Of a DNA stretch of 64,000 bases, positions 44,230 to 56,740 are shown piece after piece (the first letter of the stretch is position 1; the number at the start of each line of letters is the position of its first letter). The position numbers and the translations under genes were made by a program. The stretch comes from Costus lasius (lineage: Eukaryota > Streptophyta > Magnoliopsida > Zingiberales > Costaceae), in NCBI GenBank assembly GCA_027563935.2, contig CM050454.1, positions 51,922,596 to 51,986,595 on the forward strand. The letters are read 5' to 3'. Under the pieces are notes generated by a model. It searched no databases and had not been told where the DNA came from. It worked only from the letters and a program-made list of their open reading frames with translations.

Positions 44230-44527
44230 TTGGATAAGGAAGTTCATTTCTGAACTTCAGGTGGTTCCTAGTGCAGTGGATCCCATTGAAATCTACTGTG
44301 ATAACAATGGAGCAATTGCACAAGCCAAAGAACCACGGTCTCATCAAAGGTCCAAACACATACTCATAAGATTTCACCTTATCAGAGAGATAATAGACAG
44401 AGGTGATGTCAAGATTAGCAGAGTTGACACAGAGAACAATCTGGCAGACCCATTGACCAAGGCTTTGGCGCAGCAAAAGCATGACTGTCACGCTAGAGAT
44501 ATGGGGTTGAGATTCCTCAACCTCTAG
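44230..44527 (+). pseudogene. pol: Ang4 RNase H C-terminal part
   Basis: Continues from 32862 after removal of Solo5: VWIRKF, IYCDNNGAIAQAKEPRSHQ, HLIREIIDRGDV, NNLADPLTKALAQQKH and the end GLRFLN with TAG at 44525. Open across this piece. The join, with GCTGT counted once, restores the normal AVWIRKF motif, which supports the nesting. Confidence 0.93.
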
Positions 44528-44548
44528 GTCTTAGTGCAAGTGGGAGAT

Positions 44549-45704
44549 TGTTGGTGTATATGCCCTAGGACCTTGTTTTGGTACATTATTGTACTACTTG
44601 ACGTTGATATTTTATATCATTCTGGCATTGTCATTATCTATATATGCTTACATCTGCGATTGTGTACTTATATGATAATGTCCCTAGAGACAAATTGGAT
44701 CTGTGCTCAAATGATAAGTCCCCAGTCGATGTACCTGAGTGGATATGGGACAGCTCTGGTACTTGTGAGACTGGTATATGGGCTGGTTAGGCATGAGGTG
44801 CTAATGCAGACATATGGGTATATCAGTGGTGGATATACTGGAATGACCCGCTGTGAGGCAATGACTTGGTGTCACAAGTTATCCTCACAAGTGATAGGAG
44901 ATGCATTGATCCCTTGACTTGAGGACATTGGCCATTCTATATGGTTAGGGATATGCTTTGATACAACCTAACACCTCGCCGTAGTTGGGGGGTAATAACG
45001 GTTGTCATTGAGCATGTCGTGACCCATATGAGAAGGTCAATGGACAGACAGAGGATTTGCCCCTTCCTAAGGGAAGTTTGATATCCATGGAGCTCCTCTA
45101 TGGTTCTATGACTGAAAGTGTATGGCCATACCCAGGTGAGACCTGATTTACTCATAGACATGAGATTGGATGAAAACAAGTGGTGACACACTTGTCCAAT
45201 CAGATATCAGTACGGCAAAGAGACTGGAATGCGTCTGTACCTAATTGCGATGATGGGGATGTCAATGTCGATATTCATTCCAATGACCTGGGTAGCAGCG
45301 ATTCACTGCTAGGTGCCACTCACTGCTTGTGGTGACCTTTGGTCAGAACTGCCAGCGTCAGAGGAACCTACAGGGTCACACTCCTTGATGCTTGAGTTCT
45401 CGTATTGATCGGGAAGCCTTATGATCAAGTTATTGGATAACTCAGATCTATTTGGGAGAATTCATCAGCGCCAATGGGCCTGATGAGATGGAAGAATGTT
45501 ATTGGAACCAAACTTCATTTATGGTAAGTTGACCCGAACTTGACCATGGTTAGGTCACATTTGGATCTGGGTTGCATTGGATTGGATCCAATGGCTTAAT
45601 CAACCCATTCAATGAAGTATGGGCTTGCTCATCAACCAATGAGGCCCAATAACAACCCCATTGGTGCCTAAGGGGTATAATGGGGAGAGAACCAACCCCA
45701 TTGG
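44549..45704 (+). repeat. Ang4 3' LTR, first piece
   Basis: Starts TGTTGGTGTATATGCCC after the purine tract. GTATGGCCATAC at 45120-45131, TGACC-TTT-GGTCA dyad at 45333-45345 and AGCAG/CTGCT pair at about 45294-45327. Interrupted at 45704 by Ang7; ATTGG (45700-45704) is the left duplication. Confidence 0.9.
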
Positions 45705-47382
45705 TGAAAGAACCCCTAAATAAGGGGGGCGAAACCCTAGATAGGCGCATGTAATTTTTAAAGCAACGGAAAGGAGGGTTTCTAGGACCTTTGATGCATG
45801 TATTATTATCAACTTAAAAACCCGATTGCACAAGAGATAAAATCATACCATTGCCATCGGTTTGATGGTGTCTTAGAATCAAAGACGCAAGTGCCTCTTC
45901 TCCTTAGATGACGCACACAATGAGAAGGCGACTACTTCCTTGGCGACTTTGTGCTAGCAAATCTTCAAGGAGTCCTTCGTATGGGGAAATGAGAGAGAGC
46001 TTGCTTGTTTTTCTTTCTCGACTCTTCAAGGCGTGAAGAATAATGATCAACACGAGAGGAGGCGACGAGAATAGAGAGGAGGCCACACGATATGCGCTCC
46101 ACACAAGACATGGAGACGTGGTTGCTAAAAATAGCCAACCTCACTCTTTCATGCGATCATGTGTTCATGCATTTTGAACCAATCGCATTTTCCTCTCTTC
46201 TTTGAATTGAACCAAGCGCTCATCCATGAGCCGGTTCACTTAAGTTTGGTTCAATAACCAAATAAACCAAGCAATCAGTCCAGACCACAATAAACACTTA
46301 AGTTCTTGATCTGACCGTCAATCTCTCGATGCTCCTGATCTGACCGATCTAGCATCCAATCTCTCGATCAAAGCTTACCGATCTCAAGCCCTAATCAATC
46401 AAACATGATTAGACCAGATCTCACTTACAATCAGAGATTAAATCCCTTTAAACTGAACCCGAACAATTCAGTCCACACGATCTGACTTAAGTAAGCCATA
46501 TCATCAAATTGTGCGACCCTGAGGGTTTCCTCTAAATGTCGGTAACGATAATTCTCATTATCACGATCAGTGAGGGGTATCTAGCAACACATCACTGTCT
46601 CCCGATATAAAGGAAAGAGTCTTCCAAGACTACACCCAAACCTTAGCACAAGTGTGAATCAATTCACAAGGCATGCATATTTCCTTTGCCACTGGATGTT
46701 CTTATTGGACAAGCCTGTCAAGCTTGTAACTCCAATATGATGTGCATGATTAGATCAGATGAACACAGTCACCTGGGTATGGCCATACACTTTCTCAATC
46801 ATCTCATCCAGGGGGCCCCTTTAGAACATCACACTCCTTAAACAAGGAGACGGCAATCCTATGTCTATCACTAGTGCCCTAACCTGATTCAAGCTCACCA
46901 TCCAAGATAGTCTATAATCATTATGTTTCAAATGATATTGAACTACCTCAAAACAATGACAATCATCATTTAGAAAACACAAGCGATCTCAAGTCAGAGG
47001 AAATGTGCCACTTGTCACATTCAAGGAATATTCACATTGTGACAAACAATTGAACATCCTAGTAGGGTCTGTCCAGTACATCCAATGTACCCATGAGTCT
47101 ACATCTTATTCCATGCTCGAAGCATCCTATAAGATTAGAACACATATTAGTCTTGACCATATCAAGGCTGTCTCATGTTCACCAAGATATATCGACTAAG
47201 GACATAATTGCATGTCAGCCCAGCTGAACAGCTTTGAGACATTATTCAGAAGAACATATATTGCAGCAGACAATGTAACTAACTGAATAACAACCATGCC
47301 TTTATAAACATAACAGTTTATTACATGATACTGATACATTCCCATAGGCCTCAAACATTAGCCTTAAGGGCATACCCCAACA
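45705..47382 (-). repeat. Ang7 3' LTR (1678 bp)
   Basis: TG...CA ends. TATA-like palindrome GGTTGCTA/TAGC(C)AACC at 46120-46140, GATAAT-TCTC-ATTATC at 46547-46562, GTATGGCCATAC at 46777-46788. Confidence 0.93.
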
Positions 47383-47402
47383 ATCTCCCACTTGCACTTA
47401 AT

Positions 47403-49055
47403 CTAATGGTTGAGAAATCTCAAACCCATATTATTACAGTGCTTCTCATGCTTCTGCTGCGCCAGAGGCTTGGTAAGCGGGTCAGCCAGATTGTGATCTG
47501 TATGAACCTTGCAGATTTTGATCTCGCCACGATCTATGATCTCCCTGATCAAATGAAACCGTCTCTGTATGTGCTTGGACTTCTGGTGCGACCGTGGTTC
47601 CTTTGCTTGTGCAATTGCTCCAGTGTTATCACAGAAGATAACCAAAGGATCTGCACTCGAAGGAACGACACCAAGTTCTCTCACGAACTTACGAATCCAC
47701 CATGCCTCCTTGGATGCTTCCGAGGCTGCAACATACTCGGCTTCTGTTGTGGAATCAGCAACAGTTGACTGTTTGAAACTCTTCCACACCACTGCACCTC
47801 CATTCAAGCTAAAAACATAGCCTGATTGCGATCGGAAATCATCCTGGTCAGACTGGAACGAAGCGTCAGTATATCCTTCAATACTGAGTTCTTCCTGACC
47901 ACCATATATCAAGAACATATCTTTGGTCCTCCGCAGATATTTTAAAATATTCTTGACTGCAATCCAGTGCGCCATACCTGGATTACTTTGGAAACGACTG
48001 GTCACGCTTAACCCGTAAGCGACGTCTGGGCGAGTACACAACATCGCATACATAATGGATCCAATAGCCGAAGCATAAGGCGTATTGTCCATTTCATCTT
48101 TCTCAGTCTGTGTTTGTGGACACTGACTCTTCGAAAGATTCAGACCATGTCTGACTGGAAGATATCCTCGTTTAGAATTCTCTAAATGAAATCTCTCCAG
48201 GACCTTATCGATGTAAGTACTCTGGCACAGCCCGAGAAGCCTCTTAGATCTATCCCTGTAGATCTTCACACCTAACACATAGGCTGCTTCTCCTAAATCT
48301 TTCATCTGGAAACATTTCCTCAGCCATGCTTTAACAGCATGCATTTCAGGAATGTCATTTCCAATGATCAAGATGTCATCGACGTAGAGGACTAGAAAAG
48401 TAATTACGCTCCCACTAAACCTCTTATATACACACGGGTCATCCTCGTTCTTGATGAAACCAAATTCGGTGACTGATTCATCAAAACGAATATTCCAGCT
48501 TCTAGATGCTTGCTTAAGTCCATAAATAGACTTCTTTAACTTGCATATCTTATGACGATCTGCTGGATTAGTGAAACCTTCTGGTTGTGTCATGTACACA
48601 TCCTCATCCAGATTTCCATTAAGGAAAGCTGTTTTCACATCCATCTGCCAGATCTCATAATCATAATATGCAGCTATCGCGAAAAGAATCCGAATAGACT
48701 TAAACATGGCTACAGGTGAGAAAGTTTCATCATAATCTATCCCGTAGATTTGTTTGAAACCTTTCGCAACTAGCCTGCCTTTATAGGTAACTACGTTACC
48801 ATCCATGTCAATCTTCTTCTTGAAGATCCATTTACAGCCTATAGGGATAACTCCCGGAGGCGGATCAACCAAATCCCAAACTTGGTTATCTGACATGGAG
48901 TCCATCTCGGCGCGCATAGCTTCAAGCCATCTCGCTGACTCCGGTCCACTGACCGCATCCGCATAAGTGAGGGGTTCATCATGATCAATGATGTAGACTC
49001 CGTCATAGCGCTCAGGCTGTCGACGGATCCTTCCCGATCTTCGCGGTTCCCATGA
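47403..49055 (-). pseudogene. pol: Ang7 RT-RNase H, N-terminally truncated pol
   Basis: Open from the deletion point near 49055 to the stop at 47403. Covers the region just before RT, the whole RVT_2 domain with LYVDDILIIGND, and RNase H with YTDASF, TTEAEY and FCDNTGA; almost identical to Ang6. The element lacks gag, protease and integrase and any start of its own, so the protein is unlikely to be made, but the RT itself looks undamaged. Confidence 0.92.
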
Positions 49056-50097
49056 TCAATGATCTAGCATCCAATCTCTCGATCAAAGCTTACCGATCTC
49101 AAGCCCTAATCAATCAAACATGATTAGACCAGATCTCACTTACAATCAGAGATTAAATCCCTTTAAACTGAACCCGAACAATTCAGTCCACACGATCTGA
49201 CTTAAGTAAGCCATATCATCAAATTGTGCGACCCTGAGGGTTTCCTCTAAATGTCGGTAACGATAATTCTCATTATCACGATCAGTGAGGGGTATCTAGC
49301 AACACATCACTGTCTCCCGATATAAAGGAAAGAGTCTTCCAAGACTACACCCAAACCTTAGCACAAGTGTGAATCAATTCACAAGGCATGCATATTTCCT
49401 TTGCCACTGGATGTTCTTATTGGACAAGCCTGTCAAGCTTTTAACTCTCATCTGATGTGCATGATTAGATCAGATGAACACAGTCACCTGGGTATGGCCA
49501 TACACTTTCTCAATCATCTCATCCAGGGGGCCCCTTTAGAACATCACACTCCTTAAACAAGGAGACGGCAATCCTATGTCTATCACTAGTGCCCTAACCT
49601 GATTCAAGCTCACCATCCAAGATAGTCTATAATCATTATGTTTCAAATGATATTGAACTACCTCAAAACAATGACAATCATCATTTAGAAAACACAAGCG
49701 ATCTCAAGTCAGAGGAAATGTGCCACTTGTCACATTCAAGGAATATTCACATTGTGACAAACAATTGAACATCCTAGTAGGGTCTGTCCAGTACATCCAA
49801 TGTACCCATGAGTCTACATCTTATTCCATGCTCGAAGCATCCTATAAGATTAGAACACATATTAGTCTTGACCATATCAAGGCTGTCTCATGTTCACCAA
49901 GATATATCGACTAAGGACATAATTGCATGTCAGCCCAGCTGAACAGCTTTGAGACATTATTCAGAAGAACATATATTGCAGCAGACAATGTAACTAACTG
50001 AATAACAACCATGCCTTTATAAACATAACAGTTTATTACATGATACTGATACATTCCCATAGGCCTCAAACATTAGCCTTAAGGGCATACCCCAACA
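49056..50097 (-). repeat. Ang7 5' LTR, outer 1.04 kb
   Basis: Matches 46350-47382. Joined to pol at about 49055 with a few filler bases (CAAT). GTATGGCCATAC at 49492-49503. Ends CCAACA at 50097, then ATTGG. Confidence 0.92.
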
Positions 50098-50102
50098 ATT
50101 GG

Positions 50103-50714
50103 CACCTAAGGGGTATAATGGGGTGAAGCGGGAAAATTTTGCTTCATTATGGAAGCAAATTGCGCCTAGCCCTAACCCTAATCGCCCCTTGCTCAATATA
50201 AGTGGCCCTAGGTGCCCCCTCTCAGGCATTCTACTCCTTGGAGGCATGAGAAGACATAGAGAGGTGAGAGCAAGGGTGTTGGCGCATCTTCCATACCCTA
50301 GCCGCAAGCTTGATTCTTCCTTTCCTCTTGGCGCAAGGAACTTAGTGCTTGGCGGCTTCCCTCTCCATCATCCTTCTTCATCCTTGGCGCATACTCATTG
50401 GATGTGGCACAATTGTGAAGAAGGTATACTAAGGCTTGGATCTTCTTCCCGAGGCTAGCACCAGGTGTGGAAGAAGAGAACTCGAGGCATCCGTGTGTGT
50501 GAGACTGCAAAGGGCGCACACTTGGGCGCCTACCTCGACATCGGCCTCATCTTACTATAAAGCATATTCTATTTCATCGTGTCGACTCTCTCGCATGCGA
50601 TCTTCACTGGGTTTTTGGGACCGGCTCGTTTCAGGGATATTGCTTCCGCTGTGCATTGTATTTGTGTAATTTCTATCTCTGAAAATTATAAAATATCCCC
50701 GGGGTTTCCCAACA
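50103..50714 (+). repeat. Ang4 3' LTR, second piece
   Basis: Continues from 45704 and ends CCCAACA at 50714, followed by GAGCT. Total Ang4 LTR length is about 1768 bp. Contains an ATATAAG box near 50198 and the GAGGCTAGCACC block shared with Solo5 (about 43970) and, inverted, with Ang9 (about 60320). Confidence 0.88.
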
Positions 50715-50719
50715 GAGCT

Positions 50720-50874
50720 GTCTACATTCCGATTGATATTATTTGTTTATGTGATGCTCCTTCTATGACTTGCTATTTTTCGTTGATGATGTTAACTTGA
50801 GGCTACTGAGGTGGATATATATTTATCTGGCATTGTTCTATATGCCACTATTCGAGAGCCTGGTTGTAAGCAAA
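50720..50874 (+). other. Ath interior between Ang4 and Ang8
   Basis: 155 bp, bounded by the right GAGCT (50715-50719) and the left CTGGT (50870-50874) duplications. No coding signal seen. Confidence 0.7.
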
Positions 50875-52468
50875 CCTAGGTCACATGCGCATTCGAAAAT
50901 TTTGCAGCGGCGAAAATACTAGGTTTCAAAGATCGCATGACTTAAACATATGATCAACCTTGAAAGGATAGGTTAGAGCATTACCATTGCCATGCTTTGA
51001 GTGGCGGCTTGGAAGAAGAAAGGGGCGAGTGCCTCTCCTCCAAAAGTATCACACACAAGATGAAGTTTGCTTCTTCCTTGTGCTCCTTGTGCTAGCAAAG
51101 ACACTAAGGGTCTTTGATCGTGTGAGGAGATGTCTCTTCTTGGCTGGCCGAAAATCCTTTTCGTGAAGCTAATCAAGCAACGTGAAGAGAGGAAGCATAA
51201 GGGAGAGCGAAAACCGTGAGGAAAAAGAACGCCCAAGAAGGAAACATTCGGTTACCACTTATGGCAAGAACCAAAAAGTGTAACTCCCTCTTAATTCCCT
51301 CTTAACTCCCATGCGTTCACCCTAAGTGAACCAACCGAAACTTCCCTCTCAATCGAACCATACGTTCACAAAGTGAACCGGTTCAATTTCATTTGGTTCA
51401 AGGACCAAATCGAACCAGCCTTGGTTTTGATCTAATTGAACCAAATGGCTCAAGATCCAACCACACATCTCATTGAACCTCTTGATCTTTATGATCAAGG
51501 ATCAATTCTCCCGATCGAAGCTTACCGATCACATGCCCTAATCAATCAAACATGATTAGACTAGATCTCACTCCCAATCAGAGTTCAAATTGCTTTAAAC
51601 TGAACTAGAATAATTCCAGTCCACACGATCTGACATAAGTAAGCCATTTCATCAAATTGTGCGACCCTAAGGGTTTCCTTCATTGTCGGTAACGATAACT
51701 TACGTTATCACGATCAGAGAGGGGTATCTAGCAACACATCACTGTCTCCCGATATGAAGGAAAGAGTCTTCCAAGACTACTCCCAAACCATAGCATAAGC
51801 GTGAATTTAATTCACTTGGCATACATATTTCCCTTTGCCACTGGATGTTCTCGTTGGACAAGCGTGTCAAGCCTGTGATTCCAACACGATGAAAATGGTT
51901 AGATCAGATGATCATAGTCATCTGGGTATGGCCATACACATTCTCAACCATCCCATCCTGGGGGCCCATTAGAACATCACACTCCAACTAGGAGAAGCAA
52001 TTCTATATCTATCACTAGTGCCCTAATTACCTCAAGACAATGCCAATCATCACTTAGAAACACAAGTGATCTCAAGTCAGAGGGAATATGCCACTTACTT
52101 GCTCACAAGGATTTATTCACATTGTGACAAACAATTGAATATCCTAAGTAGGGTCAGTCCAGTACATCCAATGCACCTATGTGTCTAAATCTTATTCCAT
52201 GCTCGAAGCATCCTATAAGATTAGAACACATATTAGTCTCAATCATATCAAGGCTATCTCATGTTCACCAAGGTATCTCGACTAAGGACAAAACTGCAAA
52301 TCAGCTGAGCTGAACATTACTGAGACATTATTCAGAAGTATACATACAGCAGCAGATAATGTAACAATCTGAATAACAACAATTGCCTTTATAAAAACAT
52401 ATAGTTTATACATGATACTGTAATTAATCCAATGCCTCAAACATTAGCCTTAAGGGCATACCCCAACA
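50875..52468 (-). repeat. Ang8 3' LTR (1594 bp, with a 58-bp deletion)
   Basis: Starts TGTAAGCAAACC and ends CCAACA. Compared with 55650-56735 it lacks about 58 bp at 52027. GATAAC/GTTATC at 51694-51709, GTATGGCCATAC at 51926-51937, interrupted TATA-like palindrome at 51250-51272. Confidence 0.92.
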
Positions 52469-52488
52469 ATCTCCCACTTGCACTTAAA

Positions 52489-55150
52489 CTAATGGTTGAG
52501 GAATCTCAAACCCATATTATTACAGTGCTTCTCATGCTTCTGCTGCGCCAGAGGCTTTGTAAGCGGGTCAGCTAGATTGTCTTCTGTATGAACCTTGCAG
52601 ATCTTGATCTCTCCTCGATCTATGATCTCACGGATCAGGTGAAACCTTCTCTGTATGTGCTTGGACTTCTGGTGTGACCGTGGTTCCTTTGCTTGTGCAA
52701 TCGCTCCGGTGTTATCACAGAAGATAACCAATGGATCTGCACTTGAAGGAAGAACACCAAGTTCCTGAACGAACTTACGAATCCATACTGCCTACTTTGA
52801 TGCTTCTGAGGCTGCAACATACTCGGCTTCTGTTGTGGAATCAGCAACAATTGATTGTTTGAAACTCTTCCACACCACTGCTCCTCCATTCAAGCTAAAA
52901 ACATAGCCTGATTGTGATCGAAAATCGTCTTGGTCAGATTGGAACGATGCGTCAGTATATCCTTCAATACTGAGTTCTTCCTGACCTCCATAAATCAAGA
53001 ACATGTATTTGGTTCTCCGAAGATATTTCAAAATGTTCTTGACTGCAATCCAGTGTGCCTTCCCTGGATTACTTTGGAACCGACTGGTCACGCTTAACCC
53101 GTAAGCGACGTCTGGGCGAGTATATAACATCGCATACATGATGGACCCAATAGCCGAAGCATAAGGCGTATTGTCTATCTCATCTTTCTTAGATTGTGTT
53201 TGAGGACACTGGCTCTTTGAAAGATTCAAACCATGTCTGACTGGAAGATATCCTCTTTTAGAATTTTCTAAATGGAATCTCTCCAAGACTTTATCGATAT
53301 AAGTACTCTGGCACAGCCCGAGAAGCTTATTAGATCTATCTCTGTAGATCTCCACACCTAATACATAGGCTGCTTCTCCCAAATCTTTCATCTGGAAACA
53401 TTTTCTTAACCATGCCTTGACCGCATGTAGTTCAGGAATATCGTTTCCGATGATTAAAATATCATTGACGTAGAGGACTAGGAAAATAATCACGCTCCCA
53501 CCAAACCTTTTATATACACACGGGTCATCTTCATTTTTGACGAAACCAAACTTACAAACTGCTTCATCAAAACGAATATTCCAGCTTCTCGATGCTTGTT
53601 TTAGTCCATAAATGGACTTCTTTAATTTGCATATCTTATGATGTTCTGATGGATTTATGAAACCTTCAGGCTGTGTCATATACACATCCTCTTCCAGATT
53701 TCCATTAAGGAAAGCGGTCTTCACATCCATTTGCCAGATCTCATAATCATAATATGCTGCTATCGCGAGAATAATTCGAATGGACTTGAACATGGCTACA
53801 GGAGAGAAAGCTTCATCATAATCTATCCCGTAGATTTGTTTGAAACCTTTTGCAACTAGCCTGCCCTTATAGGTAACCACGTTACCATCCATGTCTTTCT
53901 TCCTTTTGAAGATCCATTTACAGCCTATAGGGATTACTCCCGGAAGCGGATCAACCAAATCCCATACTTGGTTTTCTGACATGGAGTCCATCTCGGCTCG
54001 CATAGCTTCAAGCCATCTTGCTGATTCCGGTCCACTGACCGCATCCGCATAAGTGAGGGGTTCATCATTAATGATGTAGACTCCGTCATAGCGCTCAGGC
54101 CGACGACGAATCCGTCCCGATCTACGCGGTTCCCATGATATCTGAGCCTCAGGTTGAACATTAACCTGATCTATTGGCTCAGGCTCATCCAATTGAGCTT
54201 GACTACTTTGTCCCTCTTCTGGAGTTTCATCCAGCTTTATTTCTCTCCCACTGGCTTGTTGCAGAAGAAATTCCTTCTCAAGAAAAATAGCTGTTCGAGT
54301 AACAAATACTTTGTTCTCTTTGGGATCGTAGAAATAATAACCCTTAGTTTCTTTAGGGTACCCGACAAATATACATTTATTTGATCTGCTCTCCAGTTTC
54401 CCAGAGGCGAGCTTTTTGACATAAGCCTCGCAACCCCAGATTTTGATAAATGTCAAGCTCAGCTGTTTCCCATACCATAATTCATATAGTGTCTTTGAAA
54501 CGGCCTTGGATGGTACTCGGTTTAGTATCTTTGCAGCTGTTTCCAGTGCAAATCCCCAAAAGGAGTAAGGTAGAGTAGCCTAACTCATCATAGATCGAAC
54601 CATGTCCAATAAGGTTCTATTTCTCCTCTCGGACACACCATTCCATTGCGGTGTTCCTGGCGGAGTGAGCTGTGAGATAATCCCACACTCCTTTAGATAG
54701 TCAGTAAACTCACGACTCAAGTATTCTCCACCTCGATCTGATCGAAGTGCCTTGATATTTCGGCCCAACTGATTCTGTACTTCATTTTTGAATTCTTTGA
54801 ACTTGTCAAAAGATTCACTCTTATGTCTCATTAAATAGACATAACCATACCTACTGAAATCATCAGTAAAAGTTATGAAGTATGAATAGCCACCTCTTGC
54901 ATGTTTACTAAAAGGCCCACATACATCACTGTGAATAAGGTCAAGTAAACCTGAAGCCCTTTCACCTTTATTAGTAAAAGGAGTCTTCATCATTTTACCC
55001 ATTAAACAAGCTTTGCATGTATCAAGCTCCTCATAGGAGAATGATCCCAGCAGTCCATGGTCATGCAACCGCTTAATGCGCTTCTTGTTAATATGGCCTA
55101 GACGACTATGCCATAGCAAGGTGCTGTCATCAGCATACTTGGCTTTCTTG
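52489..55150 (-). pseudogene. pol: Ang8 integrase-RT-RNase H, with stops
   Basis: Runs from the HHCC finger (LLWHSRLGH) through the DD35E integrase, RT and RNase H to the stop at 52489. TAG at 54580 (CAG in relatives, in the MMSQA motif) and TAG at 52792 (GAG in relatives, in the SKEAV motif); I see no frameshift. The RT motif is LYVNDILIIGND, with Asn replacing the first catalytic Asp of YVDD, so RT should be dead. The N-terminal part of the polyprotein is not in line with it. Confidence 0.92.
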
Positions 55151-55648
55151 TACTGAACATGCTCTGTACCACAGAGCAGACTCTTGAGAAGGGAAAGCCT
55201 TCATCCTCTATCTTGATGGTTCCTTCACAGAACAAGAAGAAGGGGAAGAAGGGCAAAACCCCTATCAAGAGATATAACAAGGCTTTGAAACAAAAGGTGA
55301 AGTGGTCAAAGGACAACAGATGCTTCCATTGTGGCCAGCTGGGCCACTGGAAGAAAGACTGTAGAGCGCTCCGAGGAGAGAAGAAGGGAAGCAAGCCTTC
55401 CACTTCTGGCTCAGGTATTTACGTGACTGAAGTCATGGTTGCTTCTTCTATTTCATGGGTGTTGGACACTGCATGTGGAGTTCACATTTGTTCAAATGTG
55501 CAGGAACTCAAGAGAAGAAGATAGGTGGGACAGCATGAGGTTGACCTACGAGTTGGAAACGGGGCACGGGTTGCTGCTGTTGCTGTAGGGGAATATGACA
55601 TCTCTTTACCATCTGGACATGTATTAGAACTTGACAATTGTTATTTTA
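55151..55648 (+). pseudogene. gag-pro: Inverted gag-protease segment inside Ang8
   Basis: Plus-strand frame from an LNML-like gag motif through the basic linker, CCHC knuckle (CFHCGQLGHWKKDC), protease WVLDTACG and a VQELKRRR motif, a TAG at 55522, then VGQHEVDLRVGNGARV to LDNCYF at 55648. The surrounding element reads the other way. Relative to intact copies it covers about residues 190-345; about 60 following residues are lost. Same subfamily as Ang8 pol by divergence, so most likely a segment flipped within the element. Confidence 0.93.
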
Positions 55649-55649
55649 C

Positions 55650-56735
55650 CAAATGGCTCAAGATCCAACCACACATCTCATTGAACCTCTTGATCTTTAT
55701 GATCAAGGTTCAATTCTCCCGATCGAAGCTTACCGATCACATGCCCTAATCAATCAAACATGATTAGACTAGATGCCACTCCCAATCAGAGTTCAAATTG
55801 CTTTAAACTGAACTAGAATAATTCCAGTCCACACGATCTGACATAAGTAAGCCATTTCATCAAATTGTGCGACCCTAAGGTTTCCTTCATTGTCGGTAAT
55901 GATAACTTACGTTATCACGATCAGAGAGGGGTATCTAGCAACACATCACTGTCTCCCGATATGAAGGAAAGAGTCTTCCAAGACTACTCCCAAACCATAG
56001 CATAAGTGTGAATTTAATTCACTTGGCATACATATTTTCCTTTGCCACTGGATGTTCTCGTTGGACAAGCGTGTCAAGCCTGTGATTCCAACACGATGAA
56101 AATGGTTAGATCAGATGATCATAGTCATCTGGGTATGGCCATACACATTATCAACCATCCCATCCTGGGGGCCCATTAGAACATCACACTCCAACTAGGA
56201 GAAGCAATCCTATATCTATCACTAGTGCCCTAACATGACTCATGCCCACTATCCAAGATAATCCTTAACCATTATCTTTCAAATGATATTGAACTACCTC
56301 AAGACAATGCCAATCATCACTTAGAAACACAAGTGATCTCAAGTCAGAGGGAATATGCCACTTACTTGCTCACAAGGATTTATTCACATTGTGACAAACA
56401 ATTGAATATCCTAAGTAGGGTCAGTCCAGTACATCCAATGCGCCTATGTGTCTAAATCTTATTCCATGCTCGAAGCATCCTATAAGATTAGAACACATAT
56501 TAGTCTCAATCATATCAAGGCTGTCTCATGTTCACCAAGGTATCTCGACTAAGGACAAAACTGCAAATCAGCTGAGCTGAACATTACTGAGACATTATTC
56601 AGAAGTATACATACAGCAGCAGATAATGTAACAATCTGAATAACAACAATTGCCTTTATAAAAACATATAGTTTATACATGATACTGTAATTAATCCAAT
56701 GCCTCAAACATTAGCCTTAAGGGCATACCCCAACA
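55650..56735 (-). repeat. Ang8 5' LTR, outer 1.09 kb
   Basis: Matches 51440-52468 except for the 58 bp missing there. GATAAC/GTTATC at 55901-55916, GTATGGCCATAC at 56133-56144. Ends at 56735, then CTGGT. Confidence 0.92.
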
Positions 56736-56740
56736 CTGGT

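Larger units (their letters stand above)
45705..50097 (-). mobile_element. Ang7: internally deleted copia element, TSD ATTGG
   Basis: 4393 bp. 3' LTR at 45705-47382, purine tract complement at 47383-47400, C-terminal half of pol at 47403-49055, then directly the last 1.04 kb of the 5' LTR (49056-50097). ATTGG is at 45700-45704 and 50098-50102. Gag, protease, integrase, leader, primer site and about 650 bp of the 5' LTR are missing in one deletion. The two LTRs are nearly identical apart from a small cluster near 49440, so insertion and deletion are both recent. Confidence 0.95.
31462..50714 (+). mobile_element. Ang4: old defective copia element, host of Solo5, Ang6 and Ang7, TSD GAGCT
   Basis: Pieces: 5' LTR fragment at 31462-31657, RT/RNase H at 31658-32862, resumed at 44230-44527, purine tract AAGTGGGAGAT-like (44535-44548), and 3' LTR at 44549-45704 plus 50103-50714. 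GAGCT is at 31457-31461 and 50715-50719. About 1.5 kb of the 5' LTR, the leader, gag, protease and integrase are missing; the join near 31655 has a short ATGGA-type overlap between LTR and pol, suggesting microhomology deletion. Confidence 0.93.
50875..56735 (-). mobile_element. Ang8: defective copia element with internal inversion, TSD CTGGT
   Basis: 5861 bp. 3' LTR at 50875-52468, pol at 52489-55150 on the minus strand, an inverted gag-protease segment at 55151-55648 on the plus strand, and partial 5' LTR at 55650-56735. CTGGT is at 50870-50874 and 56736-56740. Leader, primer site, gag start and part of the 5' LTR are absent. Confidence 0.94.

Noticed and set aside
43671..44253. Possible host exon region with Ser/Arg-rich frames
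   Set aside because: Within Solo5, homologous to the Ang4 LTR end and inverted in Ang9, so LTR and not a gene.
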